A stretch of 64,000 nt of DNA from Paraburkholderia sp. NMBU_R16 (GTDB taxonomy: Bacteria; Pseudomonadota; Gammaproteobacteria; Burkholderiales; Burkholderiaceae): contig NZ_JAAAYE010000015.1 in NCBI RefSeq assembly GCF_013282575.1, positions 1 through 64,000 on the forward strand, in the 5' to 3' direction. The notes under the pieces were generated by a model. It had not been told where the DNA came from. It ran no database searches and saw only the letters and a list, made by a program, of their open reading frames with translations. Of this stretch, positions 1 through 8,862 are shown one piece after another; the stretch's first letter is position 1, and each line of letters starts with the position of its first letter. The position numbers and the translations under genes are program-made.

Positions 1-65
1 GCCACACCGATTCCAATTCTTCTCTTGCGAAGGCCGTCATCGCTTGCCCCTCCTGAGCGAACTCA

Positions 66-482
66 ATGGCGGCATTGTGCGATTGCCTTTACGCGAACTC
101 TATAACGCCCATGGCTTACCGCTTACGTTCAGACGTAATCCCTGACGATCTTGAGCGATGCTTCCATCCAGCCGGCTCCGGCGAGGCTGACAAGCTCAAA
201 AAAGGGCTGGAGGCCATCATCGACCTCTCCGAAAACGACCGTATCGAACTGATCGACGAGCAAACCCTGGCATCGGCGATGCAGTCGTTCAAGTCCGATC
301 TGGACGCAGCGAAGCTTCAATATTTTGGGCCGGCATTCGAGAGCATTTTTCCTCACCAAGGAACCAGTACGCCGGAACAGTTCATGGAACTGCTCAAGAA
401 TGGTTCGCGTGCCCCTGCAGTCGGCGCTCCGATAAGCGAAGTTGCGACGCTACCGGCGGAGCCTTCGGACTCAGTCGGCTAG
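66..482 (+). CDS. Hypothetical protein
   Basis: An open frame of 138 codons with no family I recognise. The sequence is soluble and acidic in its middle, with alternating charged and hydrophobic residues at about 35-75 that suggest helices, and a proline/alanine-rich tail. A stop lies in frame just upstream, so the gene does not continue past the left edge in this frame. No strong SD precedes the first ATG; the second ATG, at codon 16 (position 111), is equally plausible. It may be a fragment of an accessory element. I am only moderately sure it is expressed. Confidence 0.4.
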   Translation: MAALCDCLYANSITPMAYRLRSDVIPDDLERCFHPAGSGEADKLKKGLEAIIDLSENDRIELIDEQTLASAMQSFKSDLDAAKLQYFGPAFESIFPHQGTSTPEQFMELLKNGSRAPAVGAPISEVATLPAEPSDSVG

Positions 483-518
483 TGGGGATCCACCGGTGAT
501 CTGAGCTTTTGGAGCGGC

Positions 519-725
519 ATGGCAGAAGTGGCGAGAGTAGAATCATCGTCGGCTGCAGCCGTCAGGAAAGTAGCCCTGCGATCGACCCCTGAGGAAATCT
601 TGAACCAAGTGCACCAGCCCATGCTTCCGGAAATGGCCGAGTTGCCGGAGCCCTTGCTCGTCGATTTCTTCGTCCGACGTCATCGGTGTGATCAGCGCGG
701 GCACGATTCCTTTGAGTGCCACTGA
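519..725 (+). CDS. Small hypothetical ORF
   Basis: Sixty-eight codons preceded by a purine-rich stretch (TTGGAGCGGC) at reasonable SD spacing. The middle (residues 22-55) reads like a short helical protein rich in Glu, Leu and Pro, while the last 15 residues are Cys/His/Arg-rich and look like out-of-frame sequence. No family is recognised. It follows the previous ORF by 36 bp on the same strand, so both may belong to one decayed or poorly known unit. Confidence 0.22.
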   Translation: MAEVARVESSSAAAVRKVALRSTPEEILNQVHQPMLPEMAELPEPLLVDFFVRRHRCDQRGHDSFECH

Positions 726-1043
726 TATCTCTCCTGCTCGATGGTGCGCCCGATCGCGGGTGCAGTGTTTTGATCGGTTCGGTCAATCCGAGGCGGCGCG
801 TGGGAGGAGTGTTGCGCTAGCGCGCGCTGAAGAGCCGTCACCGATGATCGATGTAAGCATGTTTGACGACTGAATCGGTCGTTCAAACTCTATGTAAACC
901 CAAATTGTGATCGAATCGATCAGATTATATGCGTCTCCTCGGAGTATCGGTGCGGTTTCCGGCGAAGCGTTACGAAGCCGGAGACTTGTGCCGTGCCCAC
1001 CCGGTGACCTATTCTCGACTGTTGGCTATTGGGAGGGGCGAGC
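726..1043. other. Intergenic region, no gene seen
   Basis: About 320 bp between the small ORF and the LysR gene. The short frames here overlap each other on both strands and lack SD sequences. The stretch around 880-930 is AT-richer than its surroundings and could hold the promoter of the LysR gene, but I find no clear -35/-10 pair. Confidence 0.4.
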
Positions 1044-2018
1044 ATGGATCGGCTACAGGCGATGGAAGTCTTTACCCGCGTGGTGGAGGCGAACAGCTTC
1101 ACGCGGGCGGCGGAAACGCTGCGCATACCGCGCGCGACCGTCACGACCGTCATTCAGAATCTCGAGGCCCTGCTGGGCGTGCGTTTGATGAATCGCACGA
1201 CACGGCGGCTGGCGCTCACGTCGGATGGTGCGGCGTACTACGAGCACTGCATCAAGATTCTTGCGGAGATCGCGGAGACCGACGCGAGCTTTCAGGTGGG
1301 CAATCGCAAACCGGGCGGCATGCTGCGCGTCTATATGCCGGGCGCGCTTGGGCGGCGGCTCGTGATTCCGGCGTTGCCGCTCTTTCACCAGCGCTATCCG
1401 GACATCACGCTCGATCTCGGGTTGTCGGACCGTGCCGTCGATCCGGTCGAGGAGGGCGTCGATTGCATGATTCGAATCGGGCCGCTCGAGGATTCTTCGA
1501 TGGTGGCGCGTCGCATCGGGATGTTGCGGCGGGTCACATGCGCATCGGCAGGTTATCTCGACCGCTACGGCGCGCCGCAAAGCATCGACGATCTCGTTTC
1601 TCATCGTGCCGTCAACTACCGCGCAAGCCATGACGGACGCGCCGTGCCGTGGGTGTTTCTGATCGACGGCAAGCCGGTGGAAGTGAAGATGAATGGCGTT
1701 GTCACGGTCAACGATTCGGATGCCTATGTCACTTGCGGCTTGGAAGGATTCGGCCTGATTCAGCCGACGCTTTTCATGGTGTTGCCGCATCTGATCGACG
1801 GCTCGTTGAAAGAAGTCTTGCCCGATTGCAATCCGAAGCCAAAGCCTATTTCGATCGTTTATCCGCATAACCGGCATTTGTCCGCGAAGGTGCGCGTATT
1901 TGCGGAGTGGATCGCCGAGCTCTTCGAATCGACGCCCGCGTTGGAAGGCGGGGAGCCTTGGCGTTCGGCGGTGAACAATCGGACGGCCAAGCAGGACAGG
2001 GGGCAACTGGTGGCGTGA
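1044..2018 (+). CDS. LysR-family transcriptional regulator (CrgA-like)
   Basis: A 324-residue DNA-binding regulator. Residues 1-60 form the winged helix-turn-helix (MDRLQAMEVFTRVVEANSF followed by the recognition helix and the NRTTRRLALT wing). Residues 90-295 form the inducer-binding domain. The start was moved from an upstream TTG to the ATG preceded by GGGAGGGG, because this matches the usual LysR N terminus. The architecture resembles the CrgA/PA2220 group. It has no divergent partner, and the next gene, ppk2, lies 128 bp downstream behind a hairpin, so its target cannot be inferred from context. Confidence 0.88.
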   Translation: MDRLQAMEVFTRVVEANSFTRAAETLRIPRATVTTVIQNLEALLGVRLMNRTTRRLALTSDGAAYYEHCIKILAEIAETDASFQVGNRKPGGMLRVYMPGALGRRLVIPALPLFHQRYPDITLDLGLSDRAVDPVEEGVDCMIRIGPLEDSSMVARRIGMLRRVTCASAGYLDRYGAPQSIDDLVSHRAVNYRASHDGRAVPWVFLIDGKPVEVKMNGVVTVNDSDAYVTCGLEGFGLIQPTLFMVLPHLIDGSLKEVLPDCNPKPKPISIVYPHNRHLSAKVRVFAEWIAELFESTPALEGGEPWRSAVNNRTAKQDRGQLVA

Positions 2019-2077
2019 CGGGCATGAATGGACCCGGAACCGAAGCGAAGCGCCCCAGGTAATATGGTCGTCATGAT

Positions 2078-2098
2078 CCGCCCCGAAAATCGGGGCGG
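2078..2098 (+). terminator. GC-rich hairpin between LysR gene and ppk2
   Basis: A perfect 9-bp inverted repeat, CCGCCCCGA / TCGGGGCGG, with a 3-nt AAA loop. It lies 60 bp after the LysR stop and 49 bp before the ppk2 start. There is no T-tract, so it is either a weak terminator or a structure in the ppk2 leader. Confidence 0.4.
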
Positions 2099-2146
2099 GT
2101 TGGACCGTCCGTATTCGCCGCCGCGCATTGCATTGGGAGAACCGCC

Positions 2147-3073
2147 ATGAAGGAAGAGGATCCGAGATCCGACACGTTCGCGCTCGACGAGCGGCAGCGC
2201 CGTCTCCACGAGGACCTCATCGACGCCTACGACGAAGAAGTCGAAATGGAAGTGGATGACCGGCTTCTCGACGGTGCAGGCGTGCTTTCGCCCGAAGCAC
2301 GCGAGGCGCGCAAGCATTATTTTCGCGAGCTCTTCCGATTGCAGGGCGAACTGGTCAAGCTGCAGGACTGGATCGTGGCAACGGGCCATCGCCTCGTCGT
2401 CATCTTCGAAGGACGCGATGCGGCCGGCAAGGGCGGCGCGATCAAACGCATTACGCAGCGGCTCAACCCGCGCGTGTGCCGTGTCGCTGCCTTGCCTGCG
2501 CCGAGCGACCGCGAGCGCACGCAATGGTATTTTCAGCGTTACGTGGCGCATCTTCCGGCCGGCGGCGAAATGGTGCTGTTCGATCGGAGCTGGTACAACC
2601 GCGCGGGAGTCGAGCGCGTCATGGGATTTTGCAGCGATGACGAGTGCGAAGAGTTTTATCGCTCCGTGCCCGAATTCGAAAAGATGCTCGTCAGAAGCGG
2701 TATCCAGATCCTCAAATACTGGTTCTCGATTACCGACGAAGAGCAGGAAATCCGCTTCCAGGCTCGCATCAAAGACCCGCTCAAGCAATGGAAGCTGAGC
2801 CCGATGGACCTCGAGAGCCGGCGCCGCTGGGAAGCCTATACGCAGGCGAAAGAAGTGATGCTGCAGCGCTCGCATATTCCGGAGGCGCGATGGTGGGTCG
2901 TCCAAGCCGTCGACAAAAAGCGCGCACGCCTGAACTGCATCCATCATCTACTGAGCCAGGTGCCGTACCAGGAAGTCGAGCACCCGGCCATTACGCTGCC
3001 GGAGCGTGTCTACAATGAGGACTACATTCGAAATCCCGTCCCGGCTGAAATGATCGTGCCCGAGATCTATTGA
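2147..3073 (+). CDS. ppk2: Polyphosphate kinase 2 (PPK2 class I)
   Basis: A 308-residue cytoplasmic enzyme that transfers phosphate between polyphosphate and nucleoside diphosphates, in this class mainly making ATP or GTP from ADP or GDP. The Walker A loop is GRDAAGKGG (residues 89-97). The lid/Walker B segment is FDRSWYNRAGVE (145-156), the signature of the family. A charged helical extension fills residues 1-60, and the length fits single-domain PPK2. The ATG follows GGGAGAACCGCC. It is monocistronic, with a hairpin upstream and convergent genes downstream. No ppk1 or ppx is seen nearby. Confidence 0.95.
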   Translation: MKEEDPRSDTFALDERQRRLHEDLIDAYDEEVEMEVDDRLLDGAGVLSPEAREARKHYFRELFRLQGELVKLQDWIVATGHRLVVIFEGRDAAGKGGAIKRITQRLNPRVCRVAALPAPSDRERTQWYFQRYVAHLPAGGEMVLFDRSWYNRAGVERVMGFCSDDECEEFYRSVPEFEKMLVRSGIQILKYWFSITDEEQEIRFQARIKDPLKQWKLSPMDLESRRRWEAYTQAKEVMLQRSHIPEARWWVVQAVDKKRARLNCIHHLLSQVPYQEVEHPAITLPERVYNEDYIRNPVPAEMIVPEIY

Positions 3074-3112
3074 ACGACGCAGCGCGGCATGAGGCACTGC
3101 GTCGAGCGACGA

Positions 3113-3145
3113 ACGGCAAACGGCAAACGGCAAACGGCAAACGGC
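3113..3145. repeat. Heptanucleotide tandem repeat (ACGGCAA)
   Basis: Four full copies of ACGGCAA followed by a partial ACGGC, lying in the 3' gap between ppk2 and the convergent VOC gene. The copies are identical, which suggests recent slippage. The tract sits 7 bp beyond the stop of the VOC gene. Confidence 0.9.
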
Positions 3146-3151
3146 GCCTCC

Positions 3152-3532
3152 TCAAAGTCCGCCGTACGGTCGCGTGATGATCTCGAGTAAGTGGCCGTTC
3201 GGATCTTCGAAATACGCGCCGCGGCCGCCATCGTTCGTGTTGAGCTCGCCCTCGCGTCGCTGGGCAGGATCGGCCCAGTACCGCAGCTTGCGGGCTCGTA
3301 TGCGTCCCATGATGTCGTCGAATTCGGTCTCGCTGACGAGGAATGCATAATGCTGCGAGGCGGGCCGTTCGTCGGATGCCAGAAAGTCCATCGTTACGCC
3401 GTTGCTCAGCTGCACGGCGAGAAACGGGCCGAACGCAGTAGGGGCGGGAAGCCCTAGAATCTCCGTCAAAAACGCAGCGGACGCATCCCTGTCCTGCGCA
3501 TGGACGATCGTGTGATTGAGCGCCACGCTCAT
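3152..3532 (-). CDS. VOC family protein (glyoxalase/dioxygenase fold)
   Basis: A 126-residue single-module vicinal-oxygen-chelate protein. Typical signs are the N-terminal LNHTIVHAQDR strand with a candidate metal His at residue 7 and the C-terminal EDPNGHLLEI segment, whose Glu is normally a metal ligand. The ATG at 3532 is preferred over one six codons upstream because AAGGAGG lies just before it. That SD overlaps the stop of the flavoprotein gene, so the two are translationally coupled in one operon. The substrate is unknown; the family includes glyoxalases, dioxygenases and binding proteins. Confidence 0.85.
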   Translation of the reverse strand: MSVALNHTIVHAQDRDASAAFLTEILGLPAPTAFGPFLAVQLSNGVTMDFLASDERPASQHYAFLVSETEFDDIMGRIRARKLRYWADPAQRREGELNTNDGGRGAYFEDPNGHLLEIITRPYGGL

Positions 3533-3546
3533 CGTCACTACCTCCT

Positions 3547-4938
3547 TCAAGCATCGCTATCGGTCAAAGGCTTCAACTCGCCAAGCACCGTTGGCAGCAG
3601 CTCCGATACCGTCGGATGAATATGCATCGCATGCTGCATGACGGTGTAGGGCGCTTTGGCATACATCGTATCGAGCACGCAATGAATGGCCTCGTCGCCA
3701 CCGACCCCGAGAATCGCCGCCCCGAGGATTTCTTTCGTATCGGCATCGACGACGATTTTCATGAAACCTTGGGTTTCTCCCTTTTCGACAGCACGCCCCA
3801 CGCGCTCCATCGGCCGCATGCCGATGAGCGCCTTGCGTCCCGCGCGGCGGATTTCCTCGAGCGTCATGCCGGCGCGGCCGAGCGGCGGATCGATGAACAG
3901 GCCATAGGCCGTAATCCGGTCGCGCACGCTACGGTTATCGCCATTGAGCAGATTGTCGGCGACGATCTCGTAGTCGTTGTACGACGTATGCGTAAAAGCC
4001 CCGCGGCCATTGCAGTCGCCGAGCGCCCAGACGTGCGGAACAGTCGTCTGAAGCCGGTCGTCGACTGTGATGTAGCCGCGTTCGTCCACGGCGATACCGG
4101 CCCGATCGAGGCCGAGGTCGTCGGTATTCGGTTTGCGTCCGACCGCAACGAGCAAATGCGAGCCGAGGATCTCGCGTTTGCCGCCCTTGCAGTCGAGCTT
4201 GACTGCAATATGCGCGCCGCGCTTTTCCACTGCCATACACTCGGCCTGCAGTTCCACCCCGATGCCTTCTTTCGCCAAAATATCGCGCACCGCTGAAGAG
4301 ACATCCTCGTCTTCGCGGCCGATCAGGCGCGGGCCTTTTTCAACGACCGTGACGTGACTGCCGAAGCGCCGATACATTTGAGCGAATTCGAGGCCGATAT
4401 AGCTGCCGCCGATAATGATCAGGTGTTCGGGCAGAAAGTCGACGTCCATCATCGTGGAATTGGTCAAAAAGTCGACTTGGTCGAGCCCCGGCATAGGGGG
4501 AATGAAGGGACGAGTGCCCACGTTGACGAAAATGCGTTCGGCACTGAGCACGCCGTCGCCGACGCGCACGCTATTGGCCGATTCGAAGCGGGCGTGCCCT
4601 TCGAGCACGGTGCAACCCTCGAGCCCTTTCAACCATTTCTCGACATTGGTCCTCGATTTGCCCGATATCTCGTCTTTGCGGGCCTTGACGCGACGCATAT
4701 CGACGTCGATCGCCCCGCCGATTTCGACACCGAAATCGGCGGCACGACGCGCCAGATGCGCGGCGTAGGCGCTGGCAACCAATGCCTTGGTCGGGATACA
4801 GCCCGTGTTCACGCACGTGCCACCGAAAAGATTGCGCTCGGCGATCGCAACGCGCATTCCCGCCGACGAAAGCCGCGCCGCCAGTGCGGGCCCGGATTGC
4901 CCTGTGCCGATGATGACGGCGTCGAATCGATCGGTCAT
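3547..4938 (-). CDS. FAD-dependent pyridine nucleotide-disulfide oxidoreductase (MerA-like)
   Basis: A 463-residue flavoprotein. The N-terminal FAD motif GTGQSG is at residues 11-16. The redox-active pair is C42/C47 in GGTCVNTGCIPTK. A second GG-S-IG NAD(P)H motif lies near residue 170, and the C-terminal dimerisation domain carries HIHPTVSE, whose His/Glu assist catalysis in this family. It lacks the N-terminal HMA domain and C-terminal vicinal cysteines of true mercuric reductase, so mercury reduction is doubtful. The start has GGAGG 7 nt upstream. It is the first gene of a two-gene operon with the VOC protein. Confidence 0.88.
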   Translation of the reverse strand: MTDRFDAVIIGTGQSGPALAARLSSAGMRVAIAERNLFGGTCVNTGCIPTKALVASAYAAHLARRAADFGVEIGGAIDVDMRRVKARKDEISGKSRTNVEKWLKGLEGCTVLEGHARFESANSVRVGDGVLSAERIFVNVGTRPFIPPMPGLDQVDFLTNSTMMDVDFLPEHLIIIGGSYIGLEFAQMYRRFGSHVTVVEKGPRLIGREDEDVSSAVRDILAKEGIGVELQAECMAVEKRGAHIAVKLDCKGGKREILGSHLLVAVGRKPNTDDLGLDRAGIAVDERGYITVDDRLQTTVPHVWALGDCNGRGAFTHTSYNDYEIVADNLLNGDNRSVRDRITAYGLFIDPPLGRAGMTLEEIRRAGRKALIGMRPMERVGRAVEKGETQGFMKIVVDADTKEILGAAILGVGGDEAIHCVLDTMYAKAPYTVMQHAMHIHPTVSELLPTVLGELKPLTDSDA

Positions 4939-5029
4939 GCTGGCCTCCGCATATCGCATGGACGAAACATCGTCCCATCATAGGCGAAGCATCGGCGCTT
5001 TGCCGGTTTGCGCGCAGGCGTCGCCGGAC

Positions 5030-5932
5030 TCAAAACGAAAACACGTCGGACACGATTTGCCTCAGCCATTGATTGGCGGGTTCGCGATGGTTTTTTGCGT
5101 GCCAGAGTACGTTGATCACGATATCGGGAATTTTCACCGGACACGGTGCCGATTCAAGACCGAACGGCGCGAGCGTCCTGTCCGCGTACGCCTGCGGCAC
5201 CACCGCGATGAGATCGGTGTTTTGCAGGATGTGCCCGACCGCGACGAAGTGCGGAACGCGCAAGCGGACGTCGCGCACGATGCCCGCGCGCTGAATGACC
5301 TCGTCCACCATCCCGTGCCCCGTGCCTTGCGCGACGACAGCGACGTGATGCGCCGCACGGAACGCTTTCAGCGTCATACCGTCTTCCGCCAACGGGTGCC
5401 GTTTGCGATACAGGCAGACGTAACGCTGACGGAACAGTCGTCTTTGAAAGAACCCGGTCTTCAGGCCCGGGACGAATCCGATCGCCAGATCGATCTGCCC
5501 GCTTTCCATCAGCTCGTGCAAATCGGGCCGACTCGTCGGCGTTGTGGAGATCGTCACGCCCGGCGCGGTCAACGCCAGCCGCTTCATCAGTTCCGGCAGG
5601 AAGTAGATCTCCCCGATGTCGGTCATGGCGATCGAGAAATCGCGGCGGCTCGTACCGGGATCGAACGTCACCTTTTCGTTGAGCGAGGTATAGATCGCGC
5701 CGAGCGCGTATCCCACCGGTTCGGCCAACCGTTCCGCGAACGGTGTCGGCGCCATGCCCTTGGCGGTGCGCAGGAAAAGCTCGTCACCCAAAAGGCGCCT
5801 GAGCCGATTCAACGCATTGCTGACCGCCGGCTGCGACACGTCGAGACTCTCGGCGACGGCGGACACGCGCCGCAGCCGCAATAGCTCGTTGAATACGACG
5901 AGCAGGTTCAGATCGATGTCCCGCAACTCCAT
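5030..5932 (-). CDS. nagR: LysR-family regulator, NahR/NagR-like
   Basis: A 300-residue regulator beginning MELRDIDLNLLVVFNELL, the N terminus typical of the NahR/NodD/LinR branch. The helix-turn-helix spans about residues 8-65 (DVSQPAVSNALNRLRRLL) and the effector domain about 95-295. It is divergent from the salicylate 5-hydroxylase-type operon, with 120 bp between starts and a palindromic site in that gap, so it very likely activates the operon in response to an aromatic acid. The ATG with GGGGA upstream is chosen over one seven codons earlier. The symbol is by analogy with the nag cluster. Confidence 0.82.
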   Translation of the reverse strand: MELRDIDLNLLVVFNELLRLRRVSAVAESLDVSQPAVSNALNRLRRLLGDELFLRTAKGMAPTPFAERLAEPVGYALGAIYTSLNEKVTFDPGTSRRDFSIAMTDIGEIYFLPELMKRLALTAPGVTISTTPTSRPDLHELMESGQIDLAIGFVPGLKTGFFQRRLFRQRYVCLYRKRHPLAEDGMTLKAFRAAHHVAVVAQGTGHGMVDEVIQRAGIVRDVRLRVPHFVAVGHILQNTDLIAVVPQAYADRTLAPFGLESAPCPVKIPDIVINVLWHAKNHREPANQWLRQIVSDVFSF

Positions 5933-5957
5933 GCCATTTCCCCGCGTTATCACTGAA

Positions 5958-5994
5958 ATTGATACAGGATATTCACCTGTTTCTATTTATCAAT
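5958..5994. promoter_or_regulatory. Divergent nagR/nagAa operator region
   Basis: Nested inverted repeats lie between the divergent starts. ACAGG (5964-5968) pairs with CCTGT (5976-5980) across 7 nt. The flanking ATTGAT (5958-5963) pairs with ATCAAT (5989-5994). This is the size and placement expected of a LysR-type site. A possible -35 ATTCAC (5971-5976) and -10 TACTAT (5994-5999), 17 bp apart, would place the operon promoter over the site. Assignment to NagR is inference. Confidence 0.6.
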
Positions 5995-6052
5995 ACTATC
6001 GGTGCGCGCACTATCTCGCCACACCCAACGATATTTGGAGACGAGCACTGCC

Positions 6053-7045
6053 ATGGAAGTCGCCGTTTTGCCGCTGCAGCGCACGATCGCCGCCGAGCCC
6101 GGAGCCAATCTGTTGGACACGCTGCGCGAGCACGGCATCCCCGTTTCGTACAGCTGCATGGCTGGCCGGTGCGGCACTTGTCGATGCAAGGTGGTCGGCG
6201 GAAAAGTGATCGAGGCGGGCCCCGAGCAGGCGCGCGCACCGATGGGAGCCGGCGAATCCGTGCTTGCCTGTCAGGCGACGCTCATCGAAAGCTGCGCGAT
6301 CGAAATCCCCGAGCCGGACGAGATCGTCGTGCATCCCGCGCGTATCGTCAAATCGACAGTCGTGGGCCTCGACCGCGTCACGCACGATATCGTGCGTCTG
6401 CGGCTGGCGCTGGCGAAGCCGCTTCAATTCTCGCCAGGGCAATACGCGACACTTCAGTTCGCGCCGGATCTGAGTCGGCCCTATTCGATGGCCTGTACCG
6501 ATTCGGCGAACGAACTCGAATTCCATATCCGCGTCGTGCCCGACGGCCGCGTGACGTCCTATGTCGCATCGACGCTGAAACTCGGCGATACGGTCCGTGT
6601 CAGCGGCCCGATGGGGACCGCCTATCTGCGTCGCAAGCACGAGGGGCCGATGATTTGCATCGCGGGCGGAACCGGGCTCGCCCCCGTGCTCTCGATCGTC
6701 CGAGGCGCGATCGCAGCCGGAATGACGAACCCCATTCATTTGTATTTTGGCGTGCGCTCGTCGGCCGATGTCTATGGCACCGAGTGGCTCGACGCATTGA
6801 AAGCCGAATATCCGCCGCTGCGCAGCCATATCGTCGTCGCCTCCGCGTCCGAACCCGTGGCGAAGAGCGGGCGAGCCGGCGTCGTCACGCATGCGATCGA
6901 TGAGGACTGGAAAGAGATGAATGGCTGGCGCGCCTACGTAGCCGGCTCGCCGCTGATGGTCGACGCAGCCACGCTCATGCTCGCACGTAAAGGCATCGCA
7001 CGCGAACACATCTTCGCCGATGCCTTTTACCCCAGCGGCGTTTGA
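6053..7045 (+). CDS. nagAa: Ring-hydroxylating oxygenase ferredoxin reductase (NagAa-like)
   Basis: A 330-residue NADH:ferredoxin reductase that feeds electrons to the Rieske ferredoxin of the oxygenase. An N-terminal plant-type [2Fe-2S] domain has C35, C40, C43 and C73 as cluster ligands (CMAGRCGTC core). It is followed by an FAD domain with RPYSMA and an NAD domain with GGTGLAPV. This Fd-FAD-NAD order is that of NahAa/NagAa. The ATG was chosen by the family N terminus and GGAG 16 nt upstream. It is the first gene of the operon, and the order reductase, large, small, ferredoxin copies nagAa-G-H-Ab. Confidence 0.9.
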   Translation: MEVAVLPLQRTIAAEPGANLLDTLREHGIPVSYSCMAGRCGTCRCKVVGGKVIEAGPEQARAPMGAGESVLACQATLIESCAIEIPEPDEIVVHPARIVKSTVVGLDRVTHDIVRLRLALAKPLQFSPGQYATLQFAPDLSRPYSMACTDSANELEFHIRVVPDGRVTSYVASTLKLGDTVRVSGPMGTAYLRRKHEGPMICIAGGTGLAPVLSIVRGAIAAGMTNPIHLYFGVRSSADVYGTEWLDALKAEYPPLRSHIVVASASEPVAKSGRAGVVTHAIDEDWKEMNGWRAYVAGSPLMVDAATLMLARKGIAREHIFADAFYPSGV

Positions 7046-7125
7046 TCGATGAAACCTGCCGACGCGGCGGCGCCGGCCGGCAACGAGGAAATGTGAGTAT
7101 CCGCGGAAAAAGACAGGAGACGACG

Positions 7126-8379
7126 ATGGCGGACAGCATGAAGCGATCCCAGCCAGCCTGGGGTTCGGAAGGATCGAGTCGCATTCCCTTTTGGGCTTAT
7201 ACCGATGCCGACATTTACCGGCGGGAACTCGACCGGTTCTTCTATTCGGGCCATTGGTGCTACATCGGCCTCGAAGCGGAAATCCCGAACGCGGGCGATT
7301 TCAAACGGACTGCCATCGGCGAGCGCTCGGTCATCGCGACGCGAACGGCGGACGGCGAAGTGCATGTCGTCGAAAACGTATGCGCCCATCGGGGCGCGCA
7401 GTTCTGCCGCGAAAAGTTCGGCAACCGCAAGGACCTCACGTGCCCGTATCACCAGTGGAACTACGACCTCAAGGGCAACTTGGTGGGCGTACCGTTTCGC
7501 CGGGGCGTCAAACAGGACGGCAAGGTCAACGGCGGTATGCCGGCCGATTTCGATCCGAAGGAGCACGGGCTCACGAAGCTGAAGGTCGCTTGCCGCAACG
7601 GTGTGATCTTCGCATCGTTCGATCACGACGTGCAGCCGCTCGAGGACTATCTCGGTCCGACCATTTCGCGATATTTCGATCGGCTCTTCGATGGCCGCAA
7701 GCTGACTGTGCTCGGCTACAACCGTCAGCGTATCCCCGGAAACTGGAAATTGATGCAGGAAAACATCAAGGACCCGTACCACCCTGGCCTGCTGCACACC
7801 TGGTTCGTCACATTCGGCCTTTGGCGGGCCGACAACAAGTCCGAACTGCGGATGGACGAGCACTTCCGGCACGCCGCGATGATTTCGACGCGCGGCGCCG
7901 GTGGCAAAGGGGACGTCACGAGCGGTGTCACCAGCTTCAAGGAGCAGATGGCGCTCAACGACGACCGGTTTCTCGATGTCGTCCATGAACCATGGTGGGG
8001 CGGGCCCACCGCCGTCTTGATGACGATTTTTCCGAGCGTGATCATCCAGCAGCAGGTCAACTCGGTCTCGACGCGCCATATCCAACCCGTCGGGCCGGAT
8101 GCGTTCGATTTCGTCTGGACGCACTTCGGATTCGAAGACGATTCCCCGGACATGACGCAGCGCCGTTTGCGGCAGGCGAATCTGTTCGGTCCCGCTGGCT
8201 TCGTTTCCGCTGACGACGGCGAGGTCATCGAATTTTCGCAGGAGGCATTTTCGAAGAAGCGAAACCACCGGACGCTCGCGGAGCTCGGCGGGCGCGGCGT
8301 CGAAGAGGCCGATCACATGGTGACCGAGACATTGATTCGCGGGATGTATGACTATTGGCGCCGCGTGATGGAGGTTTGA
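7126..8379 (+). CDS. nagG: Salicylate 5-hydroxylase-type oxygenase, large subunit
   Basis: A 417-residue catalytic alpha subunit of a Rieske non-haem iron oxygenase. Rieske ligands are C86, H88, C106 and H109. Mononuclear iron ligands H219 and H224 lie in a D-x2-H-x4-H motif, with D216 as the bridging Asp. Operon structure and the overall sequence fit NagG/HybB, which hydroxylate salicylate to gentisate; related enzymes act on anthranilate or substituted salicylates, so the exact substrate is not proven. AGGAGA precedes the chosen ATG. No gentisate dioxygenase gene follows, so product breakdown must be encoded elsewhere. Confidence 0.88.
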   Translation: MADSMKRSQPAWGSEGSSRIPFWAYTDADIYRRELDRFFYSGHWCYIGLEAEIPNAGDFKRTAIGERSVIATRTADGEVHVVENVCAHRGAQFCREKFGNRKDLTCPYHQWNYDLKGNLVGVPFRRGVKQDGKVNGGMPADFDPKEHGLTKLKVACRNGVIFASFDHDVQPLEDYLGPTISRYFDRLFDGRKLTVLGYNRQRIPGNWKLMQENIKDPYHPGLLHTWFVTFGLWRADNKSELRMDEHFRHAAMISTRGAGGKGDVTSGVTSFKEQMALNDDRFLDVVHEPWWGGPTAVLMTIFPSVIIQQQVNSVSTRHIQPVGPDAFDFVWTHFGFEDDSPDMTQRRLRQANLFGPAGFVSADDGEVIEFSQEAFSKKRNHRTLAELGGRGVEEADHMVTETLIRGMYDYWRRVMEV

Positions 8380-8380
8380 A

Positions 8381-8854
8381 ATGCTGGACTTCGAAACTTT
8401 TCAAGCGGTCCTCGCGCTTTATGCCGACTATGCGGCGGTGCTCGATAGCGGCAACTGGGACAAATGGCCCGGGTTCTTCACCGAAGACTGTAGCTACAAG
8501 CTTCAACCGCGCGAGAACCACGAACGCAATCTGCCGCTGGCGACGCTTTCGTTCGAAAGCCGGGGCATGTTGAAGGATCGCGTCTATGGGATTTCCGAAA
8601 CGATCTTCCACGATCCGTATTACCAACGTCATATCGTGAGCATTCCGCGCATCGTTCGCTCGGATGCGCAACGAATCGAGACCGAAGCGAATTACGTCGT
8701 GTTTCGTACGAAGCCCGATGGCATGACGACGCCGTTCAACGCGGGCAGATACCTGGACGTCATTCGCCGCACGGTCGATGGACTGAAGTTCGAATCGAAG
8801 CTTTGCGTCTTCGACAGCGAAATGATTCCGAATTCAATCATTTATCCCATTTGA
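8381..8854 (+). CDS. nagH: Salicylate 5-hydroxylase-type oxygenase, small subunit
   Basis: A 157-residue beta subunit of the ring hydroxylase, with the cone-shaped SnoaL-like fold expected of this family (N-terminal helix [19 protein letters not shown], then strands). It has a structural role in the alpha3beta3 oxygenase and no catalytic residues of its own. The start lies 1 bp after the large-subunit stop, with GGAGG inside the end of that gene, so translation is coupled. The length is typical. Confidence 0.88.
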   Translation: MLDFETFQAVLALYADYAAVLDSGNWDKWPGFFTEDCSYKLQPRENHERNLPLATLSFESRGMLKDRVYGISETIFHDPYYQRHIVSIPRIVRSDAQRIETEANYVVFRTKPDGMTTPFNAGRYLDVIRRTVDGLKFESKLCVFDSEMIPNSIIYPI

Positions 8855-8862
8855 GGCGAACC

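Noticed and set aside
1053-2006. 317-codon frame antisense to the LysR gene
   Set aside because: A high-GC shadow: Arg/His/Pro-rich with no SD or family features, and fully covered by a recognisable gene on the other strand.
3110-3145. CRISPR-like array
   Set aside because: The units are only 7 bp and directly adjacent with no spacers; it is a simple tandem repeat.
3547-4938. Mercuric reductase
   Set aside because: Only the redox-active Cys pair is shared. The C-terminal vicinal cysteines, HMA domain and mer neighbours are absent.
4787-5884. 365-codon plus-strand frame
   Set aside because: It runs antisense to the flavoprotein and LysR genes across their gap; its composition is Arg/His/Asp-rich and typical of an antisense shadow.
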